This document shows, piece after piece, positions 9,869 through 19,699 of a DNA stretch of 24,942 bases. The number at the start of each line of letters is the position of its first letter. Position 1 is the stretch's first letter. Source of the stretch: Neolentinus lepideus HHB14362 ss-1. Lineage: Eukaryota > Basidiomycota > Agaricomycetes > Gloeophyllales > Gloeophyllaceae. Below the pieces are notes generated by a model. That model saw only the letters and a program-made list of their open reading frames with translations, did no database searches and had not been told where the DNA came from. Location of the stretch: positions 40,902 to 65,843 of the forward strand of contig KV425606.1 in the NCBI GenBank assembly GCA_001632425.1, written 5' to 3'. A program made the position numbers and the translations under genes.

Positions 9869-10254
9869 CTGACAATGCACCTTGAGCCTCCGTGACAGGC
9901 GCAGAAGCGTTATTTCCGTGTCTCATGACTTGAACGGTTGGTGACGATGTCAAGGCTGCCGTGGGCCTACATAACAGCAGTAGCACGATTAGCACACACC
10001 TGTGACATTTGCACTATTGAATACAGAATTTCGTCCTGTGGGGTATGAATGGGCATTGTCGGACTATATAATTCATATGTTTCGCACGTATTTGGCACAC
10101 ATTTGGATTTTCAGCTGAATGCCTGCCGCAAAGCTTATCAGATCGGATAGACATCTTGGAAAAGTTCGCTTACAAGGGTCCCGTACCGAGAGGAGATTGA
10201 GACGACGACGACGGGCCACCGCTGTGTTCTTTATCATCTTGACCATGAACCACG
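9869..10254. other. Spacer between E and F with a decayed second exon of E
   Basis: No intact gene. From 10109 (after ATTTTCAG) the sequence CTGAATGCCTGCCGCAAAGC matches the second exon of E in copy B. Here GGATAGACAT replaces GGAAGATAT, an extra base that produces an in-frame TAG. Confidence 0.4.
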
Positions 10255-10829
10255 ACGTATGTTCCTGCGTCTCCTAGTATCCCGCAAAACCTCTACACGT
10301 TCGCTGAAAAGACGCTGGTACAGGCCCTTGCGCTTAGGCGGATAGTCGGTGATGATCGTCTAGTGGCCAGAGGAAGTGTTCGGCGGGCCATGGCACAACA
10401 TATTTGGTGAGGGCAAGCAGACACTGATCAAGGCGCTAGCCACCAGTCGCCTCAATCACGAGGACTCAGGAGCGTTTGCCACAGGTACCGAGCATGCGAG
10501 CAATTTCGAAGCTATTGAGCTGTATATGGCTGTAGGGGTATGTAATTTTTCGACTTGCTCTGCTGTGCGGATGTTGAAGAAAGCCAGTGATTAACCTGTT
10601 TGCATCGAAAAAAGTATCACCAACCGTAGCTCGAGCAGCTCGAACGCCGGTAATGAATCAAAGATGTGCATCTAGAACAGTCCTCCGATACTTTCGATCT
10701 GAGTCTCTCACATTTAGAGACTGAAGAATTCCAGGGCCAGGACGAAGATGAAAGGAACTCGTGCTTAGTCGATCGTCTTTCTCGACAAAATCATTGGCCT
10801 TGCCAATGCTAACAAGGATGCTATGGAGA
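10255..10829 (+). pseudogene. F gene remnant, copy A
   Basis: Aligns with the better-preserved F copy at 12469-13136 and with copy B at 24395. The start ATG is ACG here (10255). The frame then runs PASPSIPQNLYTF...QALALRR and stops at TGA 10408-10410, a lesion shared with copy B. The next part continues in another frame as EGKQTLIKALATSRL...FEAIELYMAVG up to an apparent donor GTATGT near 10537. The matching acceptor reads TTAA instead of CTAG, and a further frameshift follows near 10660. The segment after that, DVHLEQSSDTFDLSLSHLE, is still recognisable. The gap cuts off the end. Clearly a pseudogene. Confidence 0.55.
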
Positions 10830-11519
10830 NNNNNNNNNNNNNNNNNNNNNNNNNNNNNNNNNNNNNNNNNNNNNNNNNNNNNNNNNNNNNNNNNNNNNNN
10901 NNNNNNNNNNNNNNNNNNNNNNNNNNNNNNNNNNNNNNNNNNNNNNNNNNNNNNNNNNNNNNNNNNNNNNNNNNNNNNNNNNNNNNNNNNNNNNNNNNNN
11001 NNNNNNNNNNNNNNNNNNNNNNNNNNNNNNNNNNNNNNNNNNNNNNNNNNNNNNNNNNNNNNNNNNNNNNNNNNNNNNNNNNNNNNNNNNNNNNNNNNNN
11101 NNNNNNNNNNNNNNNNNNNNNNNNNNNNNNNNNNNNNNNNNNNNNNNNNNNNNNNNNNNNNNNNNNNNNNNNNNNNNNNNNNNNNNNNNNNNNNNNNNNN
11201 NNNNNNNNNNNNNNNNNNNNNNNNNNNNNNNNNNNNNNNNNNNNNNNNNNNNNNNNNNNNNNNNNNNNNNNNNNNNNNNNNNNNNNNNNNNNNNNNNNNN
11301 NNNNNNNNNNNNNNNNNNNNNNNNNNNNNNNNNNNNNNNNNNNNNNNNNNNNNNNNNNNNNNNNNNNNNNNNNNNNNNNNNNNNNNNNNNNNNNNNNNNN
11401 NNNNNNNNNNNNNNNNNNNNNNNNNNNNNNNNNNNNNNNNNNNNNNNNNNNNNNNNNNNNNNNNNNNNNNNNNNNNNNNNNNNNNNNNNNNNNNNNNNNN
11501 NNNNNNNNNNNNNNNNNNN
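10830..11519. other. Assembly gap (690 N)
   Basis: All bases are N. Copy A homology ends on its left and the third E-F module begins on its right, so the gap lies between related sequences. That is a common place for an assembly to fail or collapse. Its true length is unknown. Confidence 0.98.
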
Positions 11520-11565
11520 AAAACATTGGAAGAACAGCTGGAAAGGGTATGCCACCTCTGTTTTC

Positions 11566-12058
11566 ATGACGTGTTCATCAGCTGATCATTGGCGACAGAC
11601 CCATGCAAGTAATTACTATCACAAAAGGAAGGGCAAGCCAGCAAGCCGGGCATTACAAGCTTACAACGAGAAGAAGACTGTAACGCGGCATTCGAGTACA
11701 ACCGTCGCCGCTGCTAAGCGACGAAGAGGTGGCAGTCGCAACGTTCGATCTATGAAGGAAAGCGGGGACAACGAAGACAATCAGATGGAAGTAGATGCAA
11801 GCGATGTTGAAAGGTGTGGCCGAGCTAAGCGCGTAAGCACCATCGCAACAGCGTTGCATGAGCATTACTGAAATTCAGTTAGAAGTCAGCCTCGTCAAAA
11901 GCAGAGATCAAAACTGACCGAGAGTACGATGCAGACAGCGAGTCGTCAATGGTCCGTGCATCGGAAGATCAAGCAGATATTCAACATCTTCGATACTCCT
12001 TCCAAACCCTCAATATTGTCAACTATCCAGGAAGACAATATTTCACGTCGACGGGATG
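11566..12058 (+). pseudogene. E family gene, third copy, broken
   Basis: The frame from ATG 11566 runs 101 codons: a basic part (HKRKGKPASRALQAYNEKK, AAAKRRRGGSRN), then an acidic ESGDNEDNQMEVD that matches the acidic part of E in copy A. It stops at TGA (11869-11871), where copy A is open. After a frame change the family block VRASEDQADIQHLRYSFQT follows (about 11950-12016) and ends near 12058. One stop plus one frameshift suggest a pseudogene. An intron around the stop is the alternative. The start could lie in the gap. Confidence 0.45.
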
Positions 12059-12468
12059 ACAGTAACGCGGGCTGTCTAGACCCTGGGAGTAAGAGCGATT
12101 GAGTACCTCCCGTCGCCATGTGTAACAACGATTCTGCAGCTCCGGCGTCGGATACGGATGTGCCGTCTCCATGTCTTGTAGGATGGATGTTCATGACAAT
12201 GGAAAAGCGACAGAGATACTCCATGTTGTATATGATTGCGGCATGTATAGCATATGAACCATATCTTCCGTATTCTTGATCGCAACGCTCAGAGGGTATG
12301 AAAGGACGCTACGTCTTTTCGGACTACATGGTCGTGGCACGCGTCAGTGGCACAAATTCGTCAAATCAAGTAGTTATCTCGGGAAGGATCGCTTACAATG
12401 ATCGGCCCGAGTTTTCAACATCAATAACCCCCGAATTGCTTTCTCTATCATCTTGACAGCCAACCACC

Positions 12469-13136
12469 ATGTCTACAACCGCCTCTGGAACTATCCCACA
12501 CGATCTTGATTGAAGACGTCCTTGCGAAGGCTCTTGCGTCTAGTCAAATCTCCGCAGAAGATCTTCCAGCAGCCAGGAATAATGTCCGGCGTGAGGTGGC
12601 AGAGCATCTGTCTCAAGACGCGCCAGATATTACCGTCTCCGTTGAAGAGGTGTTGGCGAAGGCACTAGCGGCCAGTCGTCTCGACGACGAAGATACAGGC
12701 GAAGTCGCCGCAGAGGAGGGAGGTACAGATCATGTGGGCAGCGTTGAAACGGTTGAGTTGAACATTGGTGTCGGGGTATGTACCTTGTTCCAACCTTACT
12801 CATTCGTGGAAATGCTGAAAAAGATTGATCACTAGCCGATCCGAATAGATCGTAAATTGACCAACCGACGTTCCAACAACTCTGACGCGAACGAGGGCTC
12901 GATGGACGTTGATTTTGAACGACCCTCCGAGATTTTTTTCTTTAATCTGTCACACTTCGAGAACAACACGTTCTTGGATAGCGAGGAAGAGATGTCTACC
13001 AGAAGCTGGATGATGTGAGCGTCTCCTTCTTATCATCCCTTCTTTGGCCATCAATCTGATGGGTTCGCCTAGGGTCTTCCAGGAGTCCGGCGAGACGATC
13101 TTGGGTATGGACGAGAATGGCATCGCCGAGTTGTAG
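12469..13136 (+). CDS. F family gene, third copy (best preserved)
   Basis: Three segments join in frame: up to 12775, 12836-13014 and 13073-13136. Intron 1 (12776-12835, 60 nt) is GTATGT...CACTAG. Intron 2 (13015-13072, 58 nt) is GTGAGC...CGCCTAG with a CTGAT branch. From 12506 the spliced frame gives 170 residues ending GMDENGIAEL. The first segment holds an internal repeat: EDVLAKALASSQISAEDL and, about 45 residues on, EEVLAKALAASRLDDEDT. Exon 2 has SMDVDFERPSE and a phenylalanine-rich FFFNLSHFENN. The natural start is unclear. The ATG at 12469 (MSTTASGTIP, matching MSVPASPAIS in copy B) is in another frame because about 8 bases are missing before 12506. So this copy is either mildly broken or uses another 5' exon. 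Function unknown, acidic, no signal peptide seen. Confidence 0.5.
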
Positions 13137-14397
13137 ATTGGGAGATAAACAAGAGTCAGATAAGTCGAGAGAATGTCCCTACTATTGTACCGGGAAACTT
13201 TAATTCGAGTACCCTGTGCGTCTCCTCATGATCCACGGTCCAGGTCTCTAGGAGGTCAAATGTTTGAAGTTTGACGGAAGACCGCATATAATTACGAGGA
13301 GCGTCGGTTCCAATAAGCATCCAAGAGGGGCGCACGGAGATAGCGAACGGCAAGGAGAGTTCTATGTAAGGGTTCATCTGTATGATCCGGTGTACTCATT
13401 CGCGCTGATTTGTCCTCCACTCCTGACTCCCTATCGTCTGGATACTTTGTGAAGAGTCCAGTTGGGCCATCCGCAGCATGAAATACAACTCCAGCGATGT
13501 GAATAAGTTCTGTGGTGAGGCGTCATTGTCGGCAGTAGCTTATAGGTTGTGATCGCGAAGAGATCAATCATGACGACCATGACGACGCCGGAGATGTCCA
13601 CTATGTAGACAGACAGCACTGTGTAGCAGCAGGTTGCTGTAATGCGGAGGAGACAATCGTCGGTATGGTCGCCGATAAGGAGAGGGATTGAAACAGCATA
13701 GATTAATGGGCGGAGGCGTCTGTCGCGCGAAACTCTTTCCGTCTCCACGCCATTGGACCGGCATTGGCCGATGGTAATTGACAGCGTGTTGACTCAGGTC
13801 AGACTCTTGCAGACTAGCTTGTTAATAGCTGTTATACTCGCACCATTTATCCTGTCGTATGACACAAAGCCATCAGAACATCATTCATATCAACACAGCA
13901 ATAATGGAGGTGCCCGGATTCCTCCCTCCGTGCGTGATCCAAGCTCACTGGCAGGAAGACGGCTCTTCGGCCTTAACTAGTCGGAAACATTCTTGCATTA
14001 CAGCAGGTTGTAGATTGACGAGCCTATCACAGAAAAGGTGCCAAAGATGGCACCATCTGAACCTCAATATTCTTTACTCTCGACCTTTTCTGGCGTCGTT
14101 TGGGGTCAAACTCAAAGCGGACGCTGATGTAGTGCTGTTTCTTCAAGAAGGCCGCGCCTTCCAGAAGCCAGTAGAGTTGATATCATGCCTTTAAACTAAT
14201 ACTAACTGATCTTAAATATCCAGCGCAGATTACCGACTAACCCCGACGCCCGTTTGCATGCAGGTCCGACATCCGAGCATGCAGCTCCTACTAGTGGTGC
14301 TTCGTGGTTCTGACAGCGCGTCTTCTTGCTCTGGACCTATGAGCGACTTGCAGACGAAGATTTAAATATAATATGATGCAATAAGCACCAATCCAGG
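13137..14397. other. Intergenic stretch with a hydrophobic minus-strand frame
   Basis: No gene I can fully support. On the minus strand 13748-13431 encodes about 105 residues with two hydrophobic stretches (LIYAVSIPLLIG and VYIVDISGVVMVVMIDLFA), which could be the rest of a multi-pass membrane protein of the kind common in Agaricomycetes. The frame breaks before any complete structure. The remainder, 13760-14397, shows nothing. Confidence 0.3.
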
Positions 14398-14955
14398 TCA
14401 TTCAGACCCTCGGATAGCCTCCGCTTTCCTCGGAGAGCGATCTGGCTGCACGCTAGGGAGGTAGGCATGTGTTTTCTTTAGCTTCTGCAACCCCTCGAAA
14501 ATCGAGACGCTTTGCGCAGCACCCGAGACCATCAGCCTATGCTGAAAGGATTCTATTCTGATTGCCTCCACACAGCGCAGATTATATAGCACCTCAATTG
14601 ACTCGATGCCGCCCAGAACAAACCTGGGTACTAAGCCATCCCATACAGCAAGAGCTAGGGAGCGGATGTCCGGGGTATCCGAGCATTGATACGCTGTCCA
14701 CACAATCTCTAGAAAGGAGGTCGCGAGCTCCGTACAATAGCGAGGAGCTACGGACAACGACGAAAGGCGGTACGATCTCAACTTTTTATTCGAGAGGTAA
14801 CAACACGCGGTGCCTAAAGACCGCGAAGATCCTGCCGAACTAGTAGCTTCCCATTCGAAGGCATGAGGCACCTGCATGCGCCCACGAATCGGCGAACAGG
14901 AAGTACCAGGCGCTGATGGACAACCCAGGCTAACCCTAAAGAGCATAAGGGCGTG
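14398..14955 (-). CDS. Hypothetical protein, divergent from the CxxC gene
   Basis: An open frame of 185 codons from the first ATG (14955), longer than expected by chance. Its start is only 126 bases from the start of the plus-strand gene at 15082, so the two would share a promoter region. Upstream, the same frame runs across the TATA box of that gene with no ATG. The segment SLMHALMLFR...FEWEA is similar to 16446-16575, where the matching minus-strand sequence reads AHTLAFFRP, then a perfect GTAAGT donor, then FEWEA. By analogy the 63 bases between LMLFR and MPHAFEWE-type sequence (GTTAGC...ATGCAG) may be an intron here; being a multiple of three it does not break the frame. No domain recognised. 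It may be a remnant. Confidence 0.35.
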   Translation of the reverse strand, partial: HALMLFRVSLGCPSAPGTSCSPIRGRMQVPHAFEWEATSSAGSSRSLGTACCYLSNKKLRSYRLSSLSVAPRYCTELATSFLEIVWTAYQCSDTPDIRSLALAVWDGLVPRFVLGGIESIEVLYNLRCVEAIRIESFQHRLMVSGAAQSVSIFEGLQKLKKTHAYLPSVQPDRSPRKAEAIRGSE

Positions 14956-14975
14956 CATAAGCGACCCGGCGACCG
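14845..14975 (+). repeat. Flanking direct repeat, left copy
   Basis: Begins AGCTTCCCATTCGAA and aligns, with gaps, to 16446-16575 in the same orientation. Shared pieces include GAGG.(A/G)CCT.CATG and (A/G)CAAGGG(C/T)GTGC. The two copies bracket the CxxC gene. Confidence 0.5.
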
Positions 14976-14996
14976 CCGTACAGTTTACCAGGATAA

Positions 14997-15004
14997 TATA
15001 TAAA
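14997..15004 (+). promoter_or_regulatory. TATA box of the CxxC gene
   Basis: TATATAAA stands 85 bases before the ATG at 15082. A pyrimidine-rich CTTTTCAACTCTC about 25-30 bases further on is a likely transcription start, and the start codon has a CAACAACAATG context. Together this looks like a strong, focused promoter. Confidence 0.65.
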
Positions 15005-15081
15005 GGGGCGACCGTGCTCGTGCTTTTCAACTCTCAACGTGAACAATCTCACGCTATCTGATACTCCTGCGAACAACAACA

Positions 15082-16274
15082 ATGTCCTTCCACGTTGATC
15101 CCTCGACCACTTTCGTGCCCGACGTCCAAGCTCCCAGCTTCTCCGCTCACGCGGACTTCACCGACACCGGCGCCGCACGCGTGGCACACGACATCGACCT
15201 GGCAGTCTTCAACGCCTCTGCGAAGGTTCGTTGTATTCTTGCACCAACATGAAATATATGATCTAAATGCTCAGTTATTAGGTGAATTTCCCAATGCACT
15301 CAATAACTGACGGAGCGCCAGAAACCGTGAGCTACTCTGCTCCCGGTCTCCGTGATGGAGTGTTTCTTCCGAGCACCCTCACTGGGGGATACTGGCGTTC
15401 CGATAAGGCTGTAGGCTGTGTCGATGGCACCGAGAGGTCGCTTGGAGACCTGTCTGCAGTCGTTTCCCTCGGTGGCCAGCTGAATGTCAACGTCTTTGGT
15501 GATGTACCGCACGACAGGCCTATGTCGTGTTCCGCGCCAGTGGACCAGCTGCAGCAGCTCGAACAAGACCTTTACGCTGGGTTCATCATCAACGATTGCG
15601 TGCAACTGAGTCCTAACATGATGGACGCTTCCGCCCCTCCTTCGGCACCACTTCTGGCTACGAAGGCCCTGCCAGCAGAGGACGTTATCGACGACCTTCC
15701 ACCTTTCGCAGTCGACTTGCAGTCACCTACCTTGGTCTCGTTTGAGGACATGGACGTCGATCTCGGATTCCCCGCCTCGTTGGAGCCATTCGACATTTTC
15801 TTCAACGACCCATCTCTTTCCTACAACATTGGTTTATTCGATTTCGAATGTCCACCGTCTCCCAGTACTGCGTCAACGGCGTCCTCTTTCGACTCTCCGC
15901 CGGCCACGCCTCTCTTATCCGGTCTTGACCTACCGTGCCTCGAATGCTTTCAATACGCACAAGATGGCCACGCTACGTGCGGCATCTGCGGATTCACCGC
16001 ACTCCACGGTGCCGGAATAGGGTTTGAAGAAGTCAAGGAGAGTATTGAAGGGGGCAACGAGGCTTTGGGTGTACAAGCTGTCGACGCGAAGGAGGACTTG
16101 GTGAACGTCAAAGAAGACGGTCAGGGCGGATACCGTAAGGACATCCCGGGGCTTCACTCTACGCTGGCCAGTAAGAGTCTTCTCAATGCCAGCTACAAGT
16201 TCGGCCAGCTCCCTCCGTGGGACTTCGAGCTAGACGAGAGGTACACACTAGGGATAGACTTCGGCGCTTCATAG
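15082..16274 (+). CDS. Acidic protein with a CxxC...CxxC zinc-knuckle-like motif (unknown)
   Basis: Exon 1 (15082-15225, 48 residues, MSFHVDPSTTF...) joins in phase 0 to exon 2 (15282-16274) across a 56-nt intron (GTTCGT...TTATTAG), for 378 residues. The protein is acidic with little basic charge: repeated Asp/Glu/Phe patches (SFEDMDVDLGF, EPFDIFF) and a Ser/Thr/Pro tract (PPSPSTASTASS). Near residue 270 lies CLECFQYAQDGHATCGICGF, two CxxC pairs 10 residues apart, the spacing of a small zinc ribbon or knuckle. The acidic-hydrophobic patches look like transcription activation regions, so a transcription-related role is possible, but I recognise no family. No signal peptide or membrane segment. 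The promoter is strong, and the gene is flanked by direct repeats. It is single-copy in this window. Confidence 0.8.
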
Positions 16275-18133
16275 GCGCGAGTAGGGAGGTCGATAGGGAT
16301 AGGATGCAGGAGTCGATACTAGCGATAAATTGGAGGAGTTTCTGTGCGATGTCGATTGTTATCTTTTCTTTCTTCTTTGTTTCCCATGATGTCTGATATC
16401 TGTGTATCTGCATCGTCTGAATAGAGCCGCCGCTGTGCCGCACCAGCTTCCCATTCGAAAACTCCACGCGAGTATGAGGTGCCTACATGTGACTACATGA
16501 GGAAATACCGAAGGCTGACCGGCGGTGGATGATTAACTTACTGGTCTGAAGAACGCAAGGGTGTGCGCAACCGGATCAAAGTATATCTCGAGTAGCCCTC
16601 TGGACTATCCAGCGAACTCGTAAGCGATGCATGAGATGAACACTAGCTATCCACTTGACAGGTCCATACTAAATCGTAGGCCAAGGAATCCGAACGAGGA
16701 CGGTCTCAGACTCTTGAAGACGTCGAGCTCCATGCAAAATTCGTCCCCGATAGCCGAGGCAGTTGTTCTAGTCAACTACGGGTTAGTTTTTCACCAATTT
16801 GTGCGACAAGGCAGACAAATACCTGTATCCTGAGTTGGTAACGGGATACGCGTGACTGTTGCAGCCAGTAAGAGAATATCTTCAAGTAACAAGCGCACGA
16901 CAGAAGGCTCGCGAAGGGCTTGTAAGTCTCCAACACTATGCTTCCGCGCTGGTGCAGAATATTGTCGCCCATGAAAAAGGAGAAAGGGGGGTGGCGGGGT
17001 TTCATGTCCGCATAAGAAGAAACAGAGTCCCAAGTCTGTGTGTGAAGACCACAAGAGGAGACACAAAGAGACGTAAGCTGCGGGGGAGGATAAGAGGAAA
17101 GCTATCGATGAACACACTTCGGCGGAGACTCCGCCGGAGAGACGAAGTAGGCGGTGCAGCTATACTGTATATAGTAAGTACACTGCCACAATTCCCGATG
17201 TGGCAAATGTGGCGCCACGTTCTTGACTCGCCTGCCACTTGGCCACAGTCATTTCAGTTAATGGCTTATGCCTATAGAATTTGCACCAATATAATTTAAA
17301 TGTCAACAGCAGCAGTACATAATATCATTGTATCATGCAGCAAGGAGCGAAGATCGGGAGAGAGCGAGCAGGGAAGGAACCTCTCTGAACCTGCGATGCG
17401 AGGCATCAGAGGAATATAAAAGTACAGTTAGAGATAATCTCTTGATACACAATGGAAGGCATAGTCCAGCGCATTTAGAGATGGGAAGATATACACCTTT
17501 GCGGGCCAGATTTACTCGTTCATGACGAAATAATGCGGTCCGTGCTGTGGCTATGGAAATACACGGTCAACGTGCTATCCTCTTGATTCTGAAGATTTGA
17601 TTAGTGGTGCGCGCATTTCTAAATTCTTTGGCATCAGCTATTCGGGTATACTAATGCTCTCTTTGAATAATCATTTGTTTGTTTGGAGACATGTGGGCGT
17701 CCCAGTCAAACACACGTGCTTGTGGATTCAAATAAACCATCAGCATGCACTATTTAATTGGACCTTACTGATTAATACGGCGAGAACTGAACCATACTGA
17801 GTATGTCCCACCTGTAGATTGAAGCTTCCGTATTTCATAGGCCATAATCAAAGATAAGTACTTGTATTTTTAATTCCGGCTTGTTTTGCCTTCATCTAGC
17901 TAGAATAAGTAAATATATTTAGATTAATTACTACTTTCTCGCTCCACTCATAGAAAGGTTTTCAGGATCCTCCAAAGAGAGGTTTCACACCCGTCGAAGT
18001 ATCTTAACTTCGTTGAACAACCTCGCGGAGGAAATTATGTTGCTGTGGAAAATTCGGACGCCGTCACGCGAAGTGGAAGTCAAGCAGAAGAGGAATTGCA
18101 CGCTGTCTAGTCTATTATTTAACTCGAAAGAAT
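16275..18133. other. Long gene-poor spacer before copy B
   Basis: No supported gene. The 146-codon plus frame at 16859-17299 has a basic middle, but I find no splice pattern that joins it to the frame before it. A perfect 8-base inverted repeat with a one-base loop, CGGCGGAG-A-CTCCGCCG, lies at 17120-17136. From about 17290 the sequence becomes AT-rich and holds only short frames. Copy B homology begins near 18134. Confidence 0.5.
16446..16575 (+). repeat. Flanking direct repeat, right copy
   Basis: Diverged partner of 14845-14975, starting with the same AGCTTCCCATTCGAA. On the minus strand it keeps an exon-like AHTLAFFRP followed by GTAAGT, 59 bases ending ATGTAG, and a second exon-like piece with FEWEA. 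This suggests that both repeats descend from part of one minus-strand gene. Confidence 0.5.
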
Positions 18134-18497
18134 TTGTGCCAAAATAACCATCGGAGGACGTCATTGCGCGAGCGTTGCGCTATTCATAGACCGAAGTGTC
18201 AGGCGGTTTGGTAGGGTTAGGTGCACACCTGGATGATCGCAGGATACGACGTTGACCAAATGTTAATTAAATAATATCTAGGGACATTAATAGCGGCATT
18301 GATATGTCGCAGTGACCTTTGTGATACGGATGTATTCTGAGTTCTGAGACGGAATCCTCAAGGTGAGTCGGATGGAGAGGTCCGACCTGTGACTGGAAGT
18401 GAAATTGCTGTAGGGGTTGTGAACACCAGTGGCCACTGGCAATGAACGCTTCCTCAGGCCATTCTACAGCTCCGAGCATTGAATATACACTCTGTCT

Positions 18498-18861
18498 CTA
18501 CAGTTCCAACCAGTGACCGGGCATACAACTTGAAGCTGCCATTTCCATTGATACGGAAACAAATGTGCACCGTGGATGTAGTGGCACTTCTGATACACAT
18601 TTACTCTGGGCGGCGCCGTCATCTGTCAACACCAGTACTTCGCCTTGGAAGCTGGCCCCGATTTCCCTCGAGCTTACTGCGAAGTACTGCGCGATCCGAG
18701 TTGAACACGGGTCATCCACATGAATATCCTGATAGTGTGTCAAAGCTTCTCTGTGATGACCTGATGCGACAGATGCTACGAAAATAAAGGCTCCAAAGAC
18801 CTGTAGTGGGCTACGAGTTAACGAAGACCCAACGAGACTCAGACTAACCTCTCACTTTCAT
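18498..18861 (-). CDS. Small secreted protein S, copy B (two-codon first exon)
   Basis: On the minus strand ATGAAA (18861-18856) is followed by a 55-nt intron (18855-18801, GTGAGA...CTACAG, with a TTAAC branch) and exon 2 (18800-18498), giving 102 residues. The splice creates MKVFGAFIFVASVASG, a textbook signal peptide with likely cleavage near VAS-G, followed by HHREALTHYQDIHVDD. The mature part is about 86 residues with four cysteines (DPCST, SKCVS, PRCTF, SSCMP). Against copy A the minus-strand frame shows conservative changes and an excess at third codon positions in a 21-codon block (6 third, 3 first, 3 second), while the plus-strand frame does not. The 55-nt intron matches the other genes here. 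Function unknown; it fits the broad class of fungal small secreted, effector-like proteins. It is divergently oriented to P1, 240 bases away. Confidence 0.62.
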
Positions 18862-19101
18862 CGTCCAGGTCGAGCCCACAACTATTGGGACAGGACGGCA
18901 GATTCCGCTCTCTGCAGTCAGCACATGCTCTGGTGCATGATGTCAGCGAGATGTAGCCTCTGCATTGTGACATCGGCATCTGCCTCGACATGAAGATGCC
19001 TCTGAAAGCAGCATCGGGGTGGAAATTCTTCGGAAAATAAAGGCGGTGGATAGATTAGGGAAAGTATCTTCACTCACGCATCAATGTGGACAGTTGAGTG
19101 A

Positions 19102-19515
19102 ATGGAACAACTGCGCCAGATCGATAAAATGATAGAATATATTCTTCAGGTAGTGTTTTACATGGCTATTTTGATAGAATCTAAAATTGGTTGGTAAATG
19201 CCGCTCACACAACAGTGGAATAATACTAACCACGACTTAGAGAACACCACAGTGGATGCGTTATGCAAGCTCAACATGCATCCACACTCAGCAGCAGACG
19301 GACCAATGCGAGAGCGGTGTGGTCGCTCGTCGTCGGATGCTGAGAACATTGAATTACAATTCAAGGAAGCGACGACGCCAGAGCCATCAGTCGGGTCCTT
19401 CCTCACTGAGACCCACTCCACTGACTTCTCAAATGGTACAGCAGTCGGGGCACTATCTTCCTTGACAACAATGTCAACTGGTATAACGATACACAAACCT
19501 CAGGATATTCTTTGA
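19102..19515 (+). CDS. P1 family gene, copy B (shifted splice acceptor)
   Basis: Exon 1 (19102-19149) encodes MEQLRQIDKMIEYILQ, matching copy A. The acceptor used in A (GGTAG) reads GGTAA here, so that site is lost. Eighteen bases further on, CAACAG (19210-19215) provides a new AG that A lacks (CAACAA there). Splicing 19150-19215 (66 nt) keeps the frame and joins exon 1 directly to WNNTNHDLENTT, giving 115 residues. The C-terminal half, SSSDAENIELQFKEATT to HKPQDIL, is the frame that copy A has lost. Polar, no signal peptide, no known domain. As in copy A, a TGA directly precedes the ATG, so an older N-terminus may be missing. The gene may be functional or at an early stage of decay. Confidence 0.5.
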
Positions 19516-19574
19516 AAAGAACAGTCGTGACATATACTCACTAATCAAAACCCCGCAACACTCTTTTTGGGAAC

Positions 19575-19624
19575 GCGTGCGCAGACACTTGCAAACACGG
19601 GATCTGCCGAATCTGCCGGTTGAT
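19575..19624 (+). promoter_or_regulatory. Shared upstream box, P2 copy B
   Basis: GCGTGCGCAGACACTTGCAA through CTGCCGGTTGAT, 50 bases, lying 75 bases before the P2 start codon. Nearly identical to the box at 4051-4100. Confidence 0.6.
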
Positions 19625-19699
19625 CGCACCCCATTAGTTCATTGTTCACTTGCGCGACCACACACTTCGCACCATCCATCCTCCTGCATTCCGTATACG

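Larger units (their letters stand above)
2697..10829 (+). repeat. Segmental duplication, copy A
   Basis: From about 2697 ('ccaaaataaccat') to the assembly gap this segment aligns collinearly with copy B, which starts near 18134. Shared landmarks in the same order are the GTGCACACCTGGAT stretch, the S gene, P1, P2, the P3 promoter and gene, the 3' element, G and F. Copy A has one extra tandem P3 gene. Between about 9505 and 10085 the two copies no longer align well. Identity varies from perfect runs of more than 80 bases to strongly diverged stretches. The right end is hidden by the gap. Confidence 0.9.

Noticed and set aside
10761..11585. Long frames spanning the run of N
   Set aside because: Artefacts of translating unknown bases.
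17120..17136. Perfect 8-base inverted repeat with a 1-base centre
   Set aside because: A one-base loop cannot form a normal hairpin. It could be a dimer-binding site, but it stands alone with no neighbouring gene to link it to.
16859..17299. 146-codon plus-strand frame, possibly spliced to 16627-16780
   Set aside because: The only good donor/acceptor pair (GTTAGT to TTGCAG) joins out of frame and runs into TAA at once. No homology recognised.
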